From: Phyto melanocephala
Lineage: Eukaryota; Arthropoda; Insecta; Diptera; Rhinophoridae
Direction: 5' to 3'
Assembly: GCA_941918925.1 (NCBI GenBank)
Contig: OW799233.1
Coordinates: forward strand, 108,245,833 to 108,309,832
DNA length: 64,000 bases
Shown here piece by piece: positions 34,698 through 46,850 of the stretch. The first letter of the stretch is position 1. Each line of letters starts with the position of its first letter. The notes beneath the pieces were generated by a model. It saw nothing but the letters and a program-made list of their open reading frames with translations, was not told where the DNA came from and did not search any database. The position numbers and the translations under genes were made by a program.

Positions 34698-37450
34698 ATA
34701 TGTTATTAATTAAGTCATATAAACACATGAAACGTTAATGCTAAAATGCATGTTTCACCTAAATTGAACCACTTCATTATGGGTTGAACACATGCTGAAT
34801 GCATCTATGAATCTATTTCTTTTTCATATCTTTTGCTGGGGTACTTAATTTATGCCTTATTTTTTAAATGCTTGGGAAATTACGACATCATGTCATAACA
34901 TCATTTAGTTCTTCAATTATAATATAAAAATTATACACAAATTATAATATAAACATTTGTTCAATGAATTTCACTACTATCAAGAAATATTGCTAAAAAT
35001 TTTAATTTTTCAAAAATTTTGTAATAATATTCAAAAACTTCAATATATAATAATATCTAAATTTCAATAATATATAAATTTTGTATTTTAAGCTTATTGT
35101 AGTTTTTATATAATTTCGTTTTCCCTTCAATTTGTAATAAAAATTTTCACAATCCTGATGTTATACTTTTAAAAATATGCCAATTATAGCATACTTTTAA
35201 ATGATTTCTGCATTCTTTGCAAATGTAAGCTAAGTTCAGCATATTTATCGCCTTGTTTATAAACAATTTGCTCACAAACCACAAAAACCAAATTAATTAA
35301 AATACCAACCATACTCATACGCTTCAACAGTATACGTTGTTTAAACTAAAATTCACATATAAGTTTTAACAATTTCTATAAAACATATTGATAAATTATT
35401 TTTTAGATAACTCGTATTAATATTTCTCATATCTACAATCACAAAATGAGCAAACACAAGAAAAAAAACGGAATTTTAAACATATAAAATTTTAATGAAA
35501 AAAAAAAATAGAATATTATTTATTTAGATATTTTTTAAATGCAAATTTTCAAGGATTTTAAATAACAATAATACAAAAACAAAACATACAGAAAAAAATC
35601 TCATATATTTTATATGGAAATATTATTAAAACATGTATATAATGTTGCTACACTTGTATAAATATTTAAATAAAACAAGATTTATGAAATACGCACACAC
35701 ACACACACATACACCGACAATAAAATGTATGCAGAGAAAAAAATGAGAGAATAAAATTATCTAATACAATTTTATTATAACCTCTGGTAAAATATACATA
35801 AAATTTTTCAATATTCGCACAGATGTACATTCATACTCATACAACGTCATACATACATTTACATATATTTTTATTCAAATATGTATTATAGTGGAGTTGG
35901 TGGCATTTATGTATGTATGTGTGTGCTTTTGCAATAGTTCGTATAGGATTTTAGGGCGTATAAATATTTTTGACATGGAATTCATATGGCATAGACAAAT
36001 AAACAATTTCCTATTTTGTAAATGTTACAACTAAATCACATACATACATACTTACATACCACTGACACATATAAACACGTTTAAAGTAGGAAACGGATGT
36101 TTTTCTAGCATGTGTGTGCTGATATGTGTAGATGTGTGTGGGAGTGCAAAACAATCTATAAAAATGCAATAATAAACATATTTTGTTTATAAACTTTTAT
36201 TTACACTTGCCTTTCTATTCGCATACAAATATCTATATAAATACCATCATTTGGTACTCGTAACTTGCTCTCTTCCCCCAAACACACAATTCAGAGGCAC
36301 CCACAAATATTAACTGAACATGCATGGCATGCACAGTAAGTAGAATAGGCTGAAAAAAGTTTTAAAATTGGTAAAAAATTTTAAAATGCTTATTTTTCTG
36401 TCATATTAATTTTTTTATTGAAAATTAGGTGAAATATTAAATTTTCCTACAAGTTTAAGCTAAACAAACAAAAAGATATAAAAACCTTTTCATGAAAATC
36501 AAGATAATTTAAATAATAAAATTTTATTATCTATTCTCTATAACTATAGCCAATTAGATTTAAGTAAAAAAAAGTAAAATCGTGCCACGTTTTACGTAAA
36601 AATTTAAATAAAGTTTTTACTTATTGAAACCTATTCCTTGGTTTTGCTCATGCTTTTTTTGGAACTCTCTCAGTTTAGAGTTTTGTGTATTTGTTTTTTT
36701 ATTTCTGCAAAAACAAATTGAACAAACAGACCTTGTACATGGGGATCATAAATATAATTAAAGCTAATCGCTTAAAAAACGTAATACTCTACATTGCTAG
36801 GCAAAAAGATAACGGTGCATTTATTATTGTGAAAGACAACTGCCAAAATAGGTAGAAAATCATCAAGATGTTTGTGAAATCACCCAATACTTATCTTTAG
36901 AAATTTCGCATATTAATGGATTAGAATAAAAAAGGTATGTCGCGACGTCGTATTATTTTACAGGGACATAAAAAAACTGAATAAATCTTAAAGGAATAAA
37001 ATGAGTTCGAGCTATTTGTGTGGCTATAAATCCACTATTCTCAACCATGGCTTAAGAAATATTTAAAAGGGTTTGTTAGTATTAAACTAGTAAGCATTTA
37101 AAAAATGATTTCGAAAAGTTACGACTTTTCTATTTTAAGCAGAAAAGACTTAAAAGATTAAAAAAAGTATATTAATAAAAATTAATTTCGTCTTAGTAGA
37201 AAAGCTTAGATATATTACTGGTATATGGAGAGTTTTTTATAAGTTATTTACCTATATTTCTGTGGCTTGGAGCTACAAAGGCCAATGTCAAAATATTTAC
37301 TTTTGAGAAAATTGGAATTGATGGTTTTACAAAAACTCATTTAGTTACAGCTGACACAAATTCCAAGCTGCACTTATCAAATTTGGCTCAGATATATTAC
37401 ATGTTAAAAGAATAGGATAGTAAAAAAAAATCTTTGAAAAATTAAAAAAA
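34698..37450. other. Unannotated stretch
   Basis: AT-rich. A TTTTGCTGGG word at 34832 may be a solo CCCAGCAAAA MITE end. (CA)n lies at 35695-35710, with TACATA-type simple sequence at 35820-36060. No TE body or exon is recognised. Confidence 0.4.
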
Positions 37451-37791
37451 AAACAAGTAAGAGTGCTATATTCGGCCGTGCCGAATCTTATATACCCTTC
37501 ACAACGTGTAGTCATGCAATAACAGTAGTTTGTATCACCATTCATCCCATATTAAATACGTACATACATATATAAAAACATCCCATTGTAAAATTATAAA
37601 TTTACGTAAGTATGTACATATGTATATTAAAAAAAAATTTTTAAAAAATTTAAAAAAAAATTTAAAAAAAAAATAAAAAGAAATTTAAGAAAAAAAATTT
37701 TAAAAAAATAATTAATATAAATAATAAATATAAAACAAAAAAAAAATAAAAAAAGAATTTAAAAACAAAAAAATAATAGTAAAAATATAAA
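37451..37791 (+). mobile_element. HP1 element, copy C (partial)
   Basis: Matches the GC-hairpin half of HP1: AAACAAGTAAGAGTGC, TTCGGCCGTGCCGAA, TTATATACCC, CACAACGTGTAGTCATGC and the A-rich tract. The other half is absent. At 37792 a Helitron-like element begins, and HP1 does not resume after it, so the break happened at or after that insertion. Confidence 0.75.
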
Positions 37792-37819
37792 TCTATATAT
37801 ATAAAAGTGAAACTCTGTG

Positions 37820-37833
<14 letters not shown>

Positions 37834-37850
<17 letters not shown>

Positions 37851-38611
37851 TTTTTTGCTTTCGAGCCGGTGGTGTGGAATCTTCATAGATACTAGTGGCC
37901 CGTGCCACAAGCATGTACGATTCGCCGTAGCGCCTACGTACTAAACCACACCCCCTCGATCATCAACGGACATCCCCACGGGACTGCCGCTAGGTATTAC
38001 TTCGCGGGGGCCGTTGGCATTTACGCCTCCTCCTCGTCGGACCGTCTAGCCCTTTCCAGCCTTCTTAGGTCCTTAATTATCCGGGAGCACACTCCACTAA
38101 AGACCTCCCAGTTTTCCACGTCCTGACACATATGCCGAAGAAGAGCCTGTGCCCAAACAGGGGCTGCGTAAAGCAATGTGGAATTGGTAACCGTAGCCAA
38201 AAGCCTCCTTCTTGGACCCTTTGGTCCTCCAATATTAGGTAGTATTCTAGCAATACTCCTTTGAATCATTGCGGCCTTCGCGCACGCGTATTCAATATGA
38301 GGCCCGAATTTAAGTCTGTTATCCATCATGACCCCAAGATATTTGATTGCCGGTTTAGAACATATCTCCTGGTTTCCCACCTTCACCTTCATAAATTCCA
38401 CTTTTTTCCTACTTGTAATAAGTACTGCTTCAGTCTTCTGTTCTGCCAGGTTGAGATTCGCCGAATCTGGCCATCTCTGGATCCTCACAATTGCATCGTT
38501 TATAGCCGATTCTAATTCCACAATATGTTTCGCTACACTGACAATCACTATGTCATCCGCGAACCCGATTATCCTTGTCGAGCTCGGTAGTTGTGTTCTA
38601 AGAACTCCGTC

Positions 38612-38613
<2 letters not shown>
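37834..38613 (-). mobile_element. R1-like LINE fragment in a GT repeat
   Basis: Poly-T at 37834-37856 is the element's poly-A tail read on the minus strand. Coding ends near 38021, with about 165 bp of 3' untranslated sequence. The 5' end is truncated within the RT domain at about 38613. GT repeats on both sides are consistent with insertion into, and duplication of, the Helitron's GT tract. GC content (about 48%) is well above its surroundings, as is usual for R1-type LINEs. Confidence 0.75.
38021..38612 (-). pseudogene. R1/I-type reverse transcriptase, 3' part, frame open
   Basis: The frame is open from the truncation point through GFADDIVIVSVAKHIVELE (catalytic FADD at about 38565-38575) and LNLAEQKTEAVLITSRK, AIKYLGVMMDNRLKFGPHIE, GPKGPRRRLLATVTNSTLLY and AAPVWAQALL, to a stop at 38021. 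These are fingers-palm end, thumb and connection motifs of R1-clade LINEs. About 195 codons have no stop or frameshift, so the insertion is young or recently copied. The N-terminal RT, endonuclease and ORF1 are missing. Confidence 0.8.
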
Positions 38614-38655
<42 letters not shown>

Positions 38656-38726
38656 GCTATAGACTCCGAAACTGTAAAACCGATCGGACTCAAACTTTGG
38701 CAAGTTGTTGTACACATACCAGGGAG

Positions 38727-39688
38727 GGAGGGAGAAATGATTGTAGTATGTACGATTAGTATTACTAATGTATGGCAAAAGTGCTTTTAAGTCATTTAAT
38801 TTTTCTGCGCTTAAAGGAACTGGTTCGTTGTTTTGCAGTAGAAGCTTGGGAAGATTTCCCTGTTTTGTTTTGCTTTCTGGTTATGTCGAAAATTTTAAAC
38901 CCGCCTACAAACGAATATTTATACAAATTATGTTTAGTGTTTGTTGATTACTGCATCCATTTAATTCGCAGCTACTAAACTGGTTTGCTTAATGTGCTCT
39001 TTTTACGATATACATAATGAGTATTTGAACATGCTTCAAAGTTTAAAAACTTGTTTTGTTCTAATTCTATTAGTTTTGTAGAGTGTTTTCTTGACATTGG
39101 CTTCGTTAGCTTTAACTTTTATCGATGCTTTCATATTGACATTGGCCAGCATTTTGTTTATGAAGCTGTGCTCGGTTAAGTATGACTTTAGCTGTTTTAC
39201 CATAATGAAGTAGAGCAAGAAAATAAATCTAATGCAATGATTAACTCAAAAGAGCAAAAAAGTGATATTGGCCCTTTCAGCTCCAAGCCACAGACTTATA
39301 AGTAAGAGTGAATTCTAATATTGAATTATTAAATTATTATTTTTTAAATTACATTTTTAAATATAAAAATATAATAGGGGTACATGTCTTAATATGTATA
39401 AACTGTTTTCAGTTGACATAGTTAAATAAAAAAAAATTATTTAATTTTTGTGGTTAAAAATGTAGATTACTTTTTTTTTTATATGTATTGACAACATAAT
39501 TAAAAGAGTAAATTTATCAACAACAATATTTAACATTATTTCTATTTTTAAATTTTATTTCATTAACAAATTTTTAATTTAGAGACTTGTAATAGATAAC
39601 TTTTATTTTTTTATATTTTTTATTTATTTATTTTGTATATTTATTTGCCCTCGTACTAATAATTATTTTTTATTTTTGTTTTTTTCAG
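38727..39688. other. Unannotated stretch before the micro-exon candidate
   Basis: AT-rich. The 68-codon plus frame 38772-38978 (MAKVLLSHLIFLRLKELVRC...) has more balanced composition than most, but no family is recognised and no splice or promoter context supports it. A long pyrimidine-rich run precedes the exon candidate at 39689. Confidence 0.35.
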
Positions 39689-39717
39689 CATAATCTCATA
39701 CACCTCAACAATTTAAG
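39689..39717 (+). CDS. Candidate 29-bp micro-exon
   Basis: TTTTTGTTTTTTTCAG, a strong acceptor, is followed by 29 bp and then AAG|GTATGTCAAC, a strong donor. The only open frame reads HNLIHLNNL plus two bases and fits the phase 0 end of the 54-bp exon candidate at 19369. Read on into 41502 it reaches a stop after about 10 codons. The gene is not recognised. The short length makes a chance match possible. Confidence 0.35.
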
Positions 39718-40049
39718 GTATGTCAACAATATGTATGTATGTTGATTTTACTCAACAAAATCCAAAGCAAATATTATGCCACCAATATGAATAAATCCCT
39801 AATTTATTATGAAAACCAAATAATTACGTATGGCTTAAAATAGCTCATTACTTGTGCTACTCAATCCTCTCCGCATGCTATAACAAAAACAAATTTTGTC
39901 CACAACCTAAAACTTAAATTGTTTGTGGTTGAAACAAACAAAAAAAAACCAACCCACACAAGTACAATATTTTTCAATAAAAACAATTGTTTTTTTTAAA
40001 TCATGCATTTTATGAATGAGTGTGTGTCAGGTATGGGAAAGTTATGTAA

Positions 40050-41389
40050 TAGCGTTTTCACACATAAGGTTTTAATACTTAATTCGGTTTAAACGTTAAA
40101 ACCAATCATTAAAACCTGGTTTTACCATACAAAATATTTTCGTTAAAACCATTTTAAAAACCTGGTTCAAGGCATATCCATAAGGTACTCGTATCCAATC
40201 AGCAGACTGTTTTATACAGATATATTTATACAGGTATATGCAACGGCGAGTTGATACAATAAAGCAACTTTTTATGGGATTTTTTCTGTCAAGGCCAATT
40301 TGTATAACAGTGATAGAACAGTTTTTTTATATGTTTAATTCAATAAGATTTTATTAATTTTGTGAAGCACATTATAAATGGTGCAAGAACAACAAATATA
40401 CATCAAAAAAACACAATTAAGTTAAATGTTTAATTCGGAATCCAAAATCTAATCATTCCTGCATTAATAAATGGAATCAATAAGAATTTAACAAATTTAG
40501 ACATTGTGTTTCCCCATCATCATGTGCTGATATTTTCACCTGTATGAATTCGCCTTGAGCGTTACCAACTTATTTAAAAGTCTTACCTGCAGTTGTCAAA
40601 CTTAATTTTTTTAATTTTATTAAACAATAAAAAATTCGCAATTGCAGTTGGTTTAAAACATTTTAAAAAATACAAAACCATGATTAAAAATTAAATTAAA
40701 GAAGAAAATAAAAAAATTGTGTGACATATGCCGGCATATATATATATATATATATATATATGTTCTTTTAACTCCCACTGGAGCATAGGGCATATATACA
40801 AAAACAAAATACATGTGTTTTTTATTGTTGTGTTTGTTGCCGCGATGCATATACCTTATGGATATGCCTTGGTTTGGTTTTAGGTAGATTTTATGAAATA
40901 CAACCTTGTTTTCGGTGTACTAAATTTAGTACTAAAATGTTAAAATTATTTAAAACAGATGATGGCGCTGAATAAAAAAAAATTGTTTAACAAGCAAAAA
41001 AAAAACAAACAAAACAAAAGCAATGGATGCAGCAACAACACCATTAAAAAAAGTATGTCCATAATTTTAAACCACTTTATAGTCATGCATTTACAGAAAA
41101 TAAAATAATTTATACTTTAGAGCGCATTGTAAAAATTTCCTAGTTTTTCATACAAACAGAAACAAATTATATGCAGTATGTTAAACAAATATCTTAAAAA
41201 AATTATTAAAAAGTACTTAGAGAAATTATACTTATTTCTATGAGAAATTAATGTTATTTTTAAACGATTTATTAGACATACTGTGAGTTAAAACTTAATT
41301 TAACTAAACTTATAGTGTGAACGCAAAATCAGTTGTTAGTGGTTTTAATGTTAAAACCAGGTTTTAACTTAAAGTGCGAAAACACTATA
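40050..41389. mobile_element. Inverted-end element with GTTAAAACC motifs
   Basis: The ends are imperfect inverted repeats: ATAGCGTTTTCACACATAAG on the left, and on the right the inverse of CTATAGTGTTTTCGCACTTT. Near both ends the word GTTAAAACC or its inverse recurs (40099, 40143, 41350-41367), a pattern of subterminal binding motifs. No transposase. A second element (40168-40871) is nested in it. Superfamily not assigned; target duplication unclear. Confidence 0.5.
40168..40871. mobile_element. Nested hAT-like non-autonomous element
   Basis: 704 bp with inverted ends CAAGGCATATCCATAAGGTA (left) and its inverse (right, 40852-40871). Flanking octamers ACCTGGTT (40160-40167) and GTTTGGTT (40872-40879) differ only by transitions, so they may be a decayed 8-bp duplication, as for hAT. 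A (TA)n tract lies at 40736-40761. No coding. Confidence 0.55.
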
Positions 41390-41501
41390 GAGATCTAGGT
41401 GGTGCTTTTGATCTTATTTGGTGGTAAAGATTTAAATTAAAGGGATATATTAATTTGTACTGATATTTATAATTCAAAGAAAAATATTTCCTAACTTACA
41501 G

Positions 41502-41602
41502 ACCAACCTTATCAAGAGCGGCAGGCGTTGCGTAATATTCCACTGAGCGCTAACGCTGAAGTGACAAACCTAAACAAAAGCATCAACATTGTGAAATGTA
41601 CG
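41502..41602 (+). CDS. Candidate 101-bp exon of an unknown gene
   Basis: The acceptor CTAACTTACAG is followed by 101 bp ending ACG|GTAATG. One frame is fully open: QPYQERQALRNIPLSANAEV ... NLNKSINIVKCT (33 codons). Codons and base composition (about 46% GC) are unlike the AT-rich flanks. That frame needs two bases from the codon before, which does not match the phase of the 39689 candidate; in the phase that would match, a stop follows after 10 codons. It may be an alternative exon or belong to another transcript. The protein is not recognised. Confidence 0.4.
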
Positions 41603-42612
41603 GTAATGTTCAATTATGTTTTGTATTAAAACTCACTAAATAGAAATAAAATCGCTAAATTGACCTAAATGGCATTACTTTTGAGCAATTACAAAAGTAA
41701 GAAAACAACAACAACTGTACTGCAGCCAACTTTCATACCTAACGCCTTGTCAGAATTAGATTTTCCAACTGCAAAGATTGCATTGCTTCATAAAAATTGT
41801 ATGCAAATAAGAATTTTTTACAGCCAAAAACGCTTGCCGCTCTTATTAAGGTTTGACTGTGACTGACAGCATTATGAATAAATATTTCAAATTTTAACGG
41901 ATCCAAAGTCAAAAATTCTTTTAACTTTTTCATTTGAATTGGAAAACGACAAATGTTCAATAACAATATAAGCTTCAAATAGATCTATCTACATTAACTG
42001 TCTCATAAATTGAATATATCAGGATCATCGTTAATATTTTAAAATGGCTTATCAACTTTTATATAATATATGATAATATTAATTAATATATTAATAATGC
42101 TATAATAATTCTTTTGCTTAAATAATAGTTTTCATAACATTTTAATATGAGTATTACCATGGATTTATCTGTGCAGAATTGGCTCCCTACTTATAAAACT
42201 GTCAAAAATATTACAATAAAATTATAATGTCGATCAGCTGTGGTACTAAAATAATTGTTTTTTTTTACTAATTTAAGTCAAATTGTCATTTGGCATTCCA
42301 TATTATCTTAGACTGTTTCAAAAAAGATTGTAAATTTAAAATTTTTAAATGTAAATTCTTTATAACGCAGTTTAAAAAAAAAATAATTTTTAGGCAAAAC
42401 CATTTTCAAAGTTTTCGTTATATCTTTGCTATATGGAGTAGAGTATAAAAGTATGACATAACTAAAATGTTTTATCTATTTTTTTTTTATCCTGATTAAA
42501 AATGATTTTATTTTCTAATGCTGCAGAAGTAAGATTTTGTTTGATTTTCTATTGACTTGACGTAAAATTGCACTTGACATTAAACAACAGAAAAATATAA
42601 CTAAATAATATA
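41603..42612. other. Unannotated stretch
   Basis: AT-rich. Frames 41669-41866 (plus) and 41739-41978 (minus) overlap on opposite strands and neither resembles a family. The plus frame starts 66 bp after the exon candidate but is separated by stops. Confidence 0.4.
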
Positions 42613-44792
42613 AAACAAGTAAGAGCACTATATTCGGCTGTGCCGAATCTTTTATACCCACCACCAATTTTGTGTACATTTAAAGCACAAAATTTATTAT
42701 TTTGTTAATCGCTATGGAATTATCTCTTTATAATGAAATATGTATCACTTTCTTTGTAGAGGGTGGTTAAATTTTAAGGGCCCATGCTGAAGGTGAACTG
42801 CACCTAGTCTTTAAATTTGTTCTCTGCATTTAACTTGACATTTCTCAATCTCAAACTTACTCAATTTTACCTGCGGAAAGATACGCAAATGAGCAACGCT
42901 TTAAAGTTATTCAGGTTTTTTATAAAAATAGGCGTTCAAATCAGAATGCATTTTGTGCACTTCGTAATTCTTTTGATCAACATAATCATTCAAATTCGTC
43001 CACAATCGGGAGAATTGTAAGAAATATTTAAATTTCTGCAAAACAGGTCTGTAAAAAATGTTAGAAAATCTGTATATGCCTTCTTAGTTCGTTGAATGGG
43101 AACCATTGCTGTTTTTTGCGATAGTGTGGCAAAAGAGCAGTCAACCTAGACTCATCATCATGCCCAACAATTGAGCATCAACATTTTCATTGAAAATTTG
43201 GACCATCAGATAGAGGAGTGGCGCCAAGGATGGGGGGGGGGGCCATTTGGCCGATATTTTGTTAAATACATAATTGATCCATACAAATATTATAATTACA
43301 AAAAGAAATAATAATTATATCCTAAATAATTTGTGTTTTATTTAAATTCAACTTCGGCCCTTAAAATTTAACCACCCTTTATAACTTCTATATGATACTA
43401 AAATGCTTTTGTAAATGTAGTCTTTCAATGAAAGTGGGCGTTAAAGTAATCGTGTCAATAAAGTTTCTGCTAATAAATACAACTTAGATATTTCAATATA
43501 GTCCTTTATTTTCCCAAAAACTTTGTCAATAGAGAAATTACATGAATTTAAGATAAACCGTTATGGGAGGTGGGCGTTAAAGTGAGCGTGTTACCTAAAC
43601 TTTTTGGCACAACGACTACATTGATTAGAAGGATATACGAAGCAAATTTGATCATCACACCTCTAATTTTGGCGGTTTTATGAGCTTTTAAATTTCATTA
43701 ACGGTAGATAACGTGAAAAGTGGGCGTTATAGTAGGCGTGTCAAAGTTGTTCTTGCTAATGAGTATAACTAAGGTGTTTCAATATAGCTCTTTGTTATTC
43801 CAAAATCTTTATTAATAGAGAAATTATATGAATTTTGGGTAAAACGTTATATGGGAGGTGGGCGTAAAAGTGGGCGTGGAACCCTAATTTTCTGGCACAG
43901 TAATGATACTGCCTAGGAGGATGTACGTAGCGAATTTTATCATCACACTTCTAATTTTGGCGGTTTTATGAGCTTTTAAATTTCATTAACGGTAGATAAC
44001 GTGAAAAGTGGGCGTTATAGTAGGCGTGTCAAAATTGTTTTTGCTAATGAGTACAACTTAGGTGTTTCAATATCCCTTTATTATTCCAAAATCTTTATTA
44101 ATAGAGAAATTATATGAATTTTAGGTAAAACATTGTATGGGAGGTGGGCGTAAAAGTGGGCGTGGCACATTGATTTTCCGTTACAGAAAAGCGTCTCACC
44201 AAACAGCAAAGTGTGCAAAATTTCAGAGTCGTACATCCAATTTTGTTGCTTTTATGACGTTTTTGTTTTTAAATATACCGAAAAATACACTGTGCGGTAT
44301 AAATTTTCGTACATTTTGATCGATAACTCCTCTCCTAATGCATAGATTTTGATAATTTTCAGGGATAAATATTGTTTTTAGTCAGGAAATATATATTCGA
44401 AGTTTCATGAGTCTACGTTAATGCGTTTGGACACAATTCCATTTTATTCGATGTTTGAAGGACACGGTTTTTTCGACCTACTCTTGCTTTTCGAGCTATA
44501 ACTCTTTTCCTAATATTCCGATTTAGCCCATTTTCAAAGCCAAACAAACCTTGTCTATAAGACAGATTCTGGCAAAATTTGAGCCCCCTAGCTTTTTCGG
44601 TGCGACCTCTATCGTGCTTTCAACAGACGGACAGACGGACAGACGGACGGACATAGCTAGATCGTCATCAAATCAAACCCTGATTCAGAATATATATACT
44701 TTATGGGGTCTAAAATGGATATTTCGATGTGTTACAAACGGAATGACAAAATGAATATACCCCCACCATTTTTTTGGTGGCGGGTATAAAAA
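42613..44792 (+). mobile_element. HP2 element, copy B (full length)
   Basis: 2.18 kb running from the GC hairpin end (AAACAAGTAAGAGCACTATA, TTCGGCTGTGCCGAA, TTATACCCACCACC) to the second dyad (CCCCACCATTTTTTTGGTGG with GGGTATA). The core has three tandem units of about 287 bp marked by GGGAGGTGGGCGT-AAAGTG (43565, 43853, 44139). The last third matches copies A and C, including GACAGACGGACAGACGGAC. A 617-bp element is nested near the GC-hairpin end. Frames 44137-44319, 44551-44754 and 44685-44882 fall in repeat sequence and are not genes. Confidence 0.8.
42761..43377. mobile_element. Nested element with GGTGGTTAAATTTT ends, copy 1
   Basis: 617 bp with inverted ends GGGTGGTTAAATTTTAAGGG (left) and CCCTTAAAATTTAACCACCC (right). 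It sits inside HP2 copy B at the same place as in copy C. HP2 copy A lacks it. A G-run (43231-43241) matches a C-run in the other copy. No recognisable transposase; the plus frame 42817-43020 is not family-like. The target duplication cannot be read with certainty. Confidence 0.7.
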
Positions 44793-46850
44793 TGTATTTA
44801 CCGAAACTGCATTAAACCAATCGATGCAAAAAAAAAAGTGTTGGGAACTGCATGGAGTACGTGTGTATGTGTACACGAGCACATAAAGGCATAACCAGCC
44901 AAATTTTAAAACAATCCAATTTGTTAGCTAATGCTAAAAATGCTGTTGTTGATGTTAAAAATTAATTTACACTGAGTATCAACAAAAAAAAAGAAAACAG
45001 TACATGCTGTCAAACAAACTAACACATGCACATGCATGTATGCACGTACGTACGACTTTATTGGCTTTAAACTATTGACGTTCCGATCATTAGAGCAACA
45101 TCTTAATGGCATTTTTCGTAATTTGTTGTTTTTGTTATTTAGAAAATCTAATAATTTGATAAACCAAAAATACCAACAGTAACAAAACCCAACTATAACT
45201 AAATAAAATTAAGCGTAATACAGCCATAACATACATAAACAAAAATAACAGAGCCAAACAACACATGCGATATACCTCTGTGTATATTTACGTACATACA
45301 AATGTATGCAATTGTTCAGTTTTGAGGTCTAAGTACTGGCAAATTGAATAGATTATACCACAGGTTATAAAACGTTGTTAATACAGTTTTGGGTTGTTTA
45401 TTTTTGTACATGTAGAAATGTGTGCATCAGTCTTAAAAATGTATTAAAAGAAAATTTATGTGGAAAGACCTAACTCTTGTGGAAGATATATAGAACAAAC
45501 ATATATTTATTAGAAATTCCTTTTATTTCAATACAATTATAAAACAAGGGCGATATTTGGAGAATATAAAATGAAATAAGCTGTTTAAGTGAGTATCAGT
45601 TAAATTCCTGTTTGATTTTAAATATTATTTATAAAATATGTATGGAGCATGATATTGCTTTCATGACCGCCGCGTCTTTGCACAGTGCTAAGGGTTTCCA
45701 CATATAAGTCTTAATGTCTTAGGATATTAATTTTTTAATCTATCTCAGGCTTGTAGTCGCCGTAGCTTTAAATCAGGCTATATTTCACCAATAATGTCAA
45801 GTATTTGCTTCTAAATAATGCACTATTTCTCATTTATCTGTATAGACCATGAAATTTAAGCTAACAATATAAACAAGGTGACCAGTTTACAAGTTGTTTG
45901 TCAATGCCTTCCAATTTTTACCGCTAAAAACACAATTTTTTTTACTCATTTTAAAATTTTAAGGATGAATTGAAATATTTATTTGTTTTAACAAATGTCA
46001 ACTACACCTAATTCTGTTTTTACACGGTTTTGATTAAACATTGTTTGAAAATAAACCTATATAAAATTTTTTTACACGATTTTATTCTATTTAGTACGAT
46101 TAAATATCTTTTGGGCTTAATTTTTTTTTTATTAAATTTAAGTTTTACGAAATATGTTCATATCACAAATTCAGGGGAATTCCCTTTTAGTGCATACAAT
46201 CAAATTTGTTTGTGACAGCAACTAGAATGTGTTAATATTTTCTGAACTATCCATGCAATCAGACGTGTTTGCTAAACAAATTTTGTATAGACAAATTTGA
46301 TTTTCCAACGTTACACCAAATATAACTGTAAAGAATTAAGATAAAAACTAAGCCTAAAAATATTTTATATTCACTCAGTTATTAATATTTTTTTTTTTCT
46401 TAAATTTTGTTAAATATTTTATGTATCCCTAAAAGAAAATGTCGAAAACTACAAAAACGTAAAGCCATTACTTTGGAAACCAAAATTGAAATTTTAATTC
46501 GCCTTTGAAATGGATAATGCTCAACATTCCTTGGCAAAATGTTCGGTTTAAACGAAGCTACAGTAAGAACTATAAAAAAAATTTAAATTTCAATTAGGCA
46601 ATCGGTGATTTCTGGAACGAAACTATTTGTTAAAGATTCATCGTACACTAGAGATGTTACTAAAGAAAAAATGAAAAAAGCGCTCACAATAAAATTGAAT
46701 AACCTATTTTTTTTTAAACAATATAGCTGTTTTATATTATTGTTTTTGATTCCTAAACTTGTCATAATTTTTTTTTACATTACTTTTAAGCTTAGAGTGC
46801 ATACCTTTTTTTCTTTAATAACTACGCTTGTGTAAAAACACATAACATAT
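44793..46850. other. Unannotated stretch
   Basis: AT-rich, with CATG/TGCA alternations at 45010-45050. No gene, splice-flanked frame or TE ends. Overlapping plus and minus frames around 46583-46835 point to low-complexity chance frames. Confidence 0.4.

Larger units (their letters stand above)
37792..38726 (+). mobile_element. Helitron-like copy interrupted by a LINE
   Basis: Begins A|TCTATATATATAAAAGTG exactly like the copy at 29680. It runs into its (GT)n tract at 37816-37833, is interrupted by an R1-like LINE fragment, then resumes with a longer (GT)n tract (38614-38652) and TTAGCTATAGACTCCGAAAC up to AGGGAG at 38726. The tandem core and CTAG end are missing. Confidence 0.7.

Noticed and set aside
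38261..38759. Plus-strand frames over the R1-like LINE and the GT repeat
   Set aside because: Antisense to the RT coding sequence; the CVCV run is translated (GT)n.
44137..44882. Frames in HP2 copy B and their mirror frames near 22074 and 55050-55412
   Set aside because: They recur only because the repeat recurs; no codon-level constraint or domain is visible.
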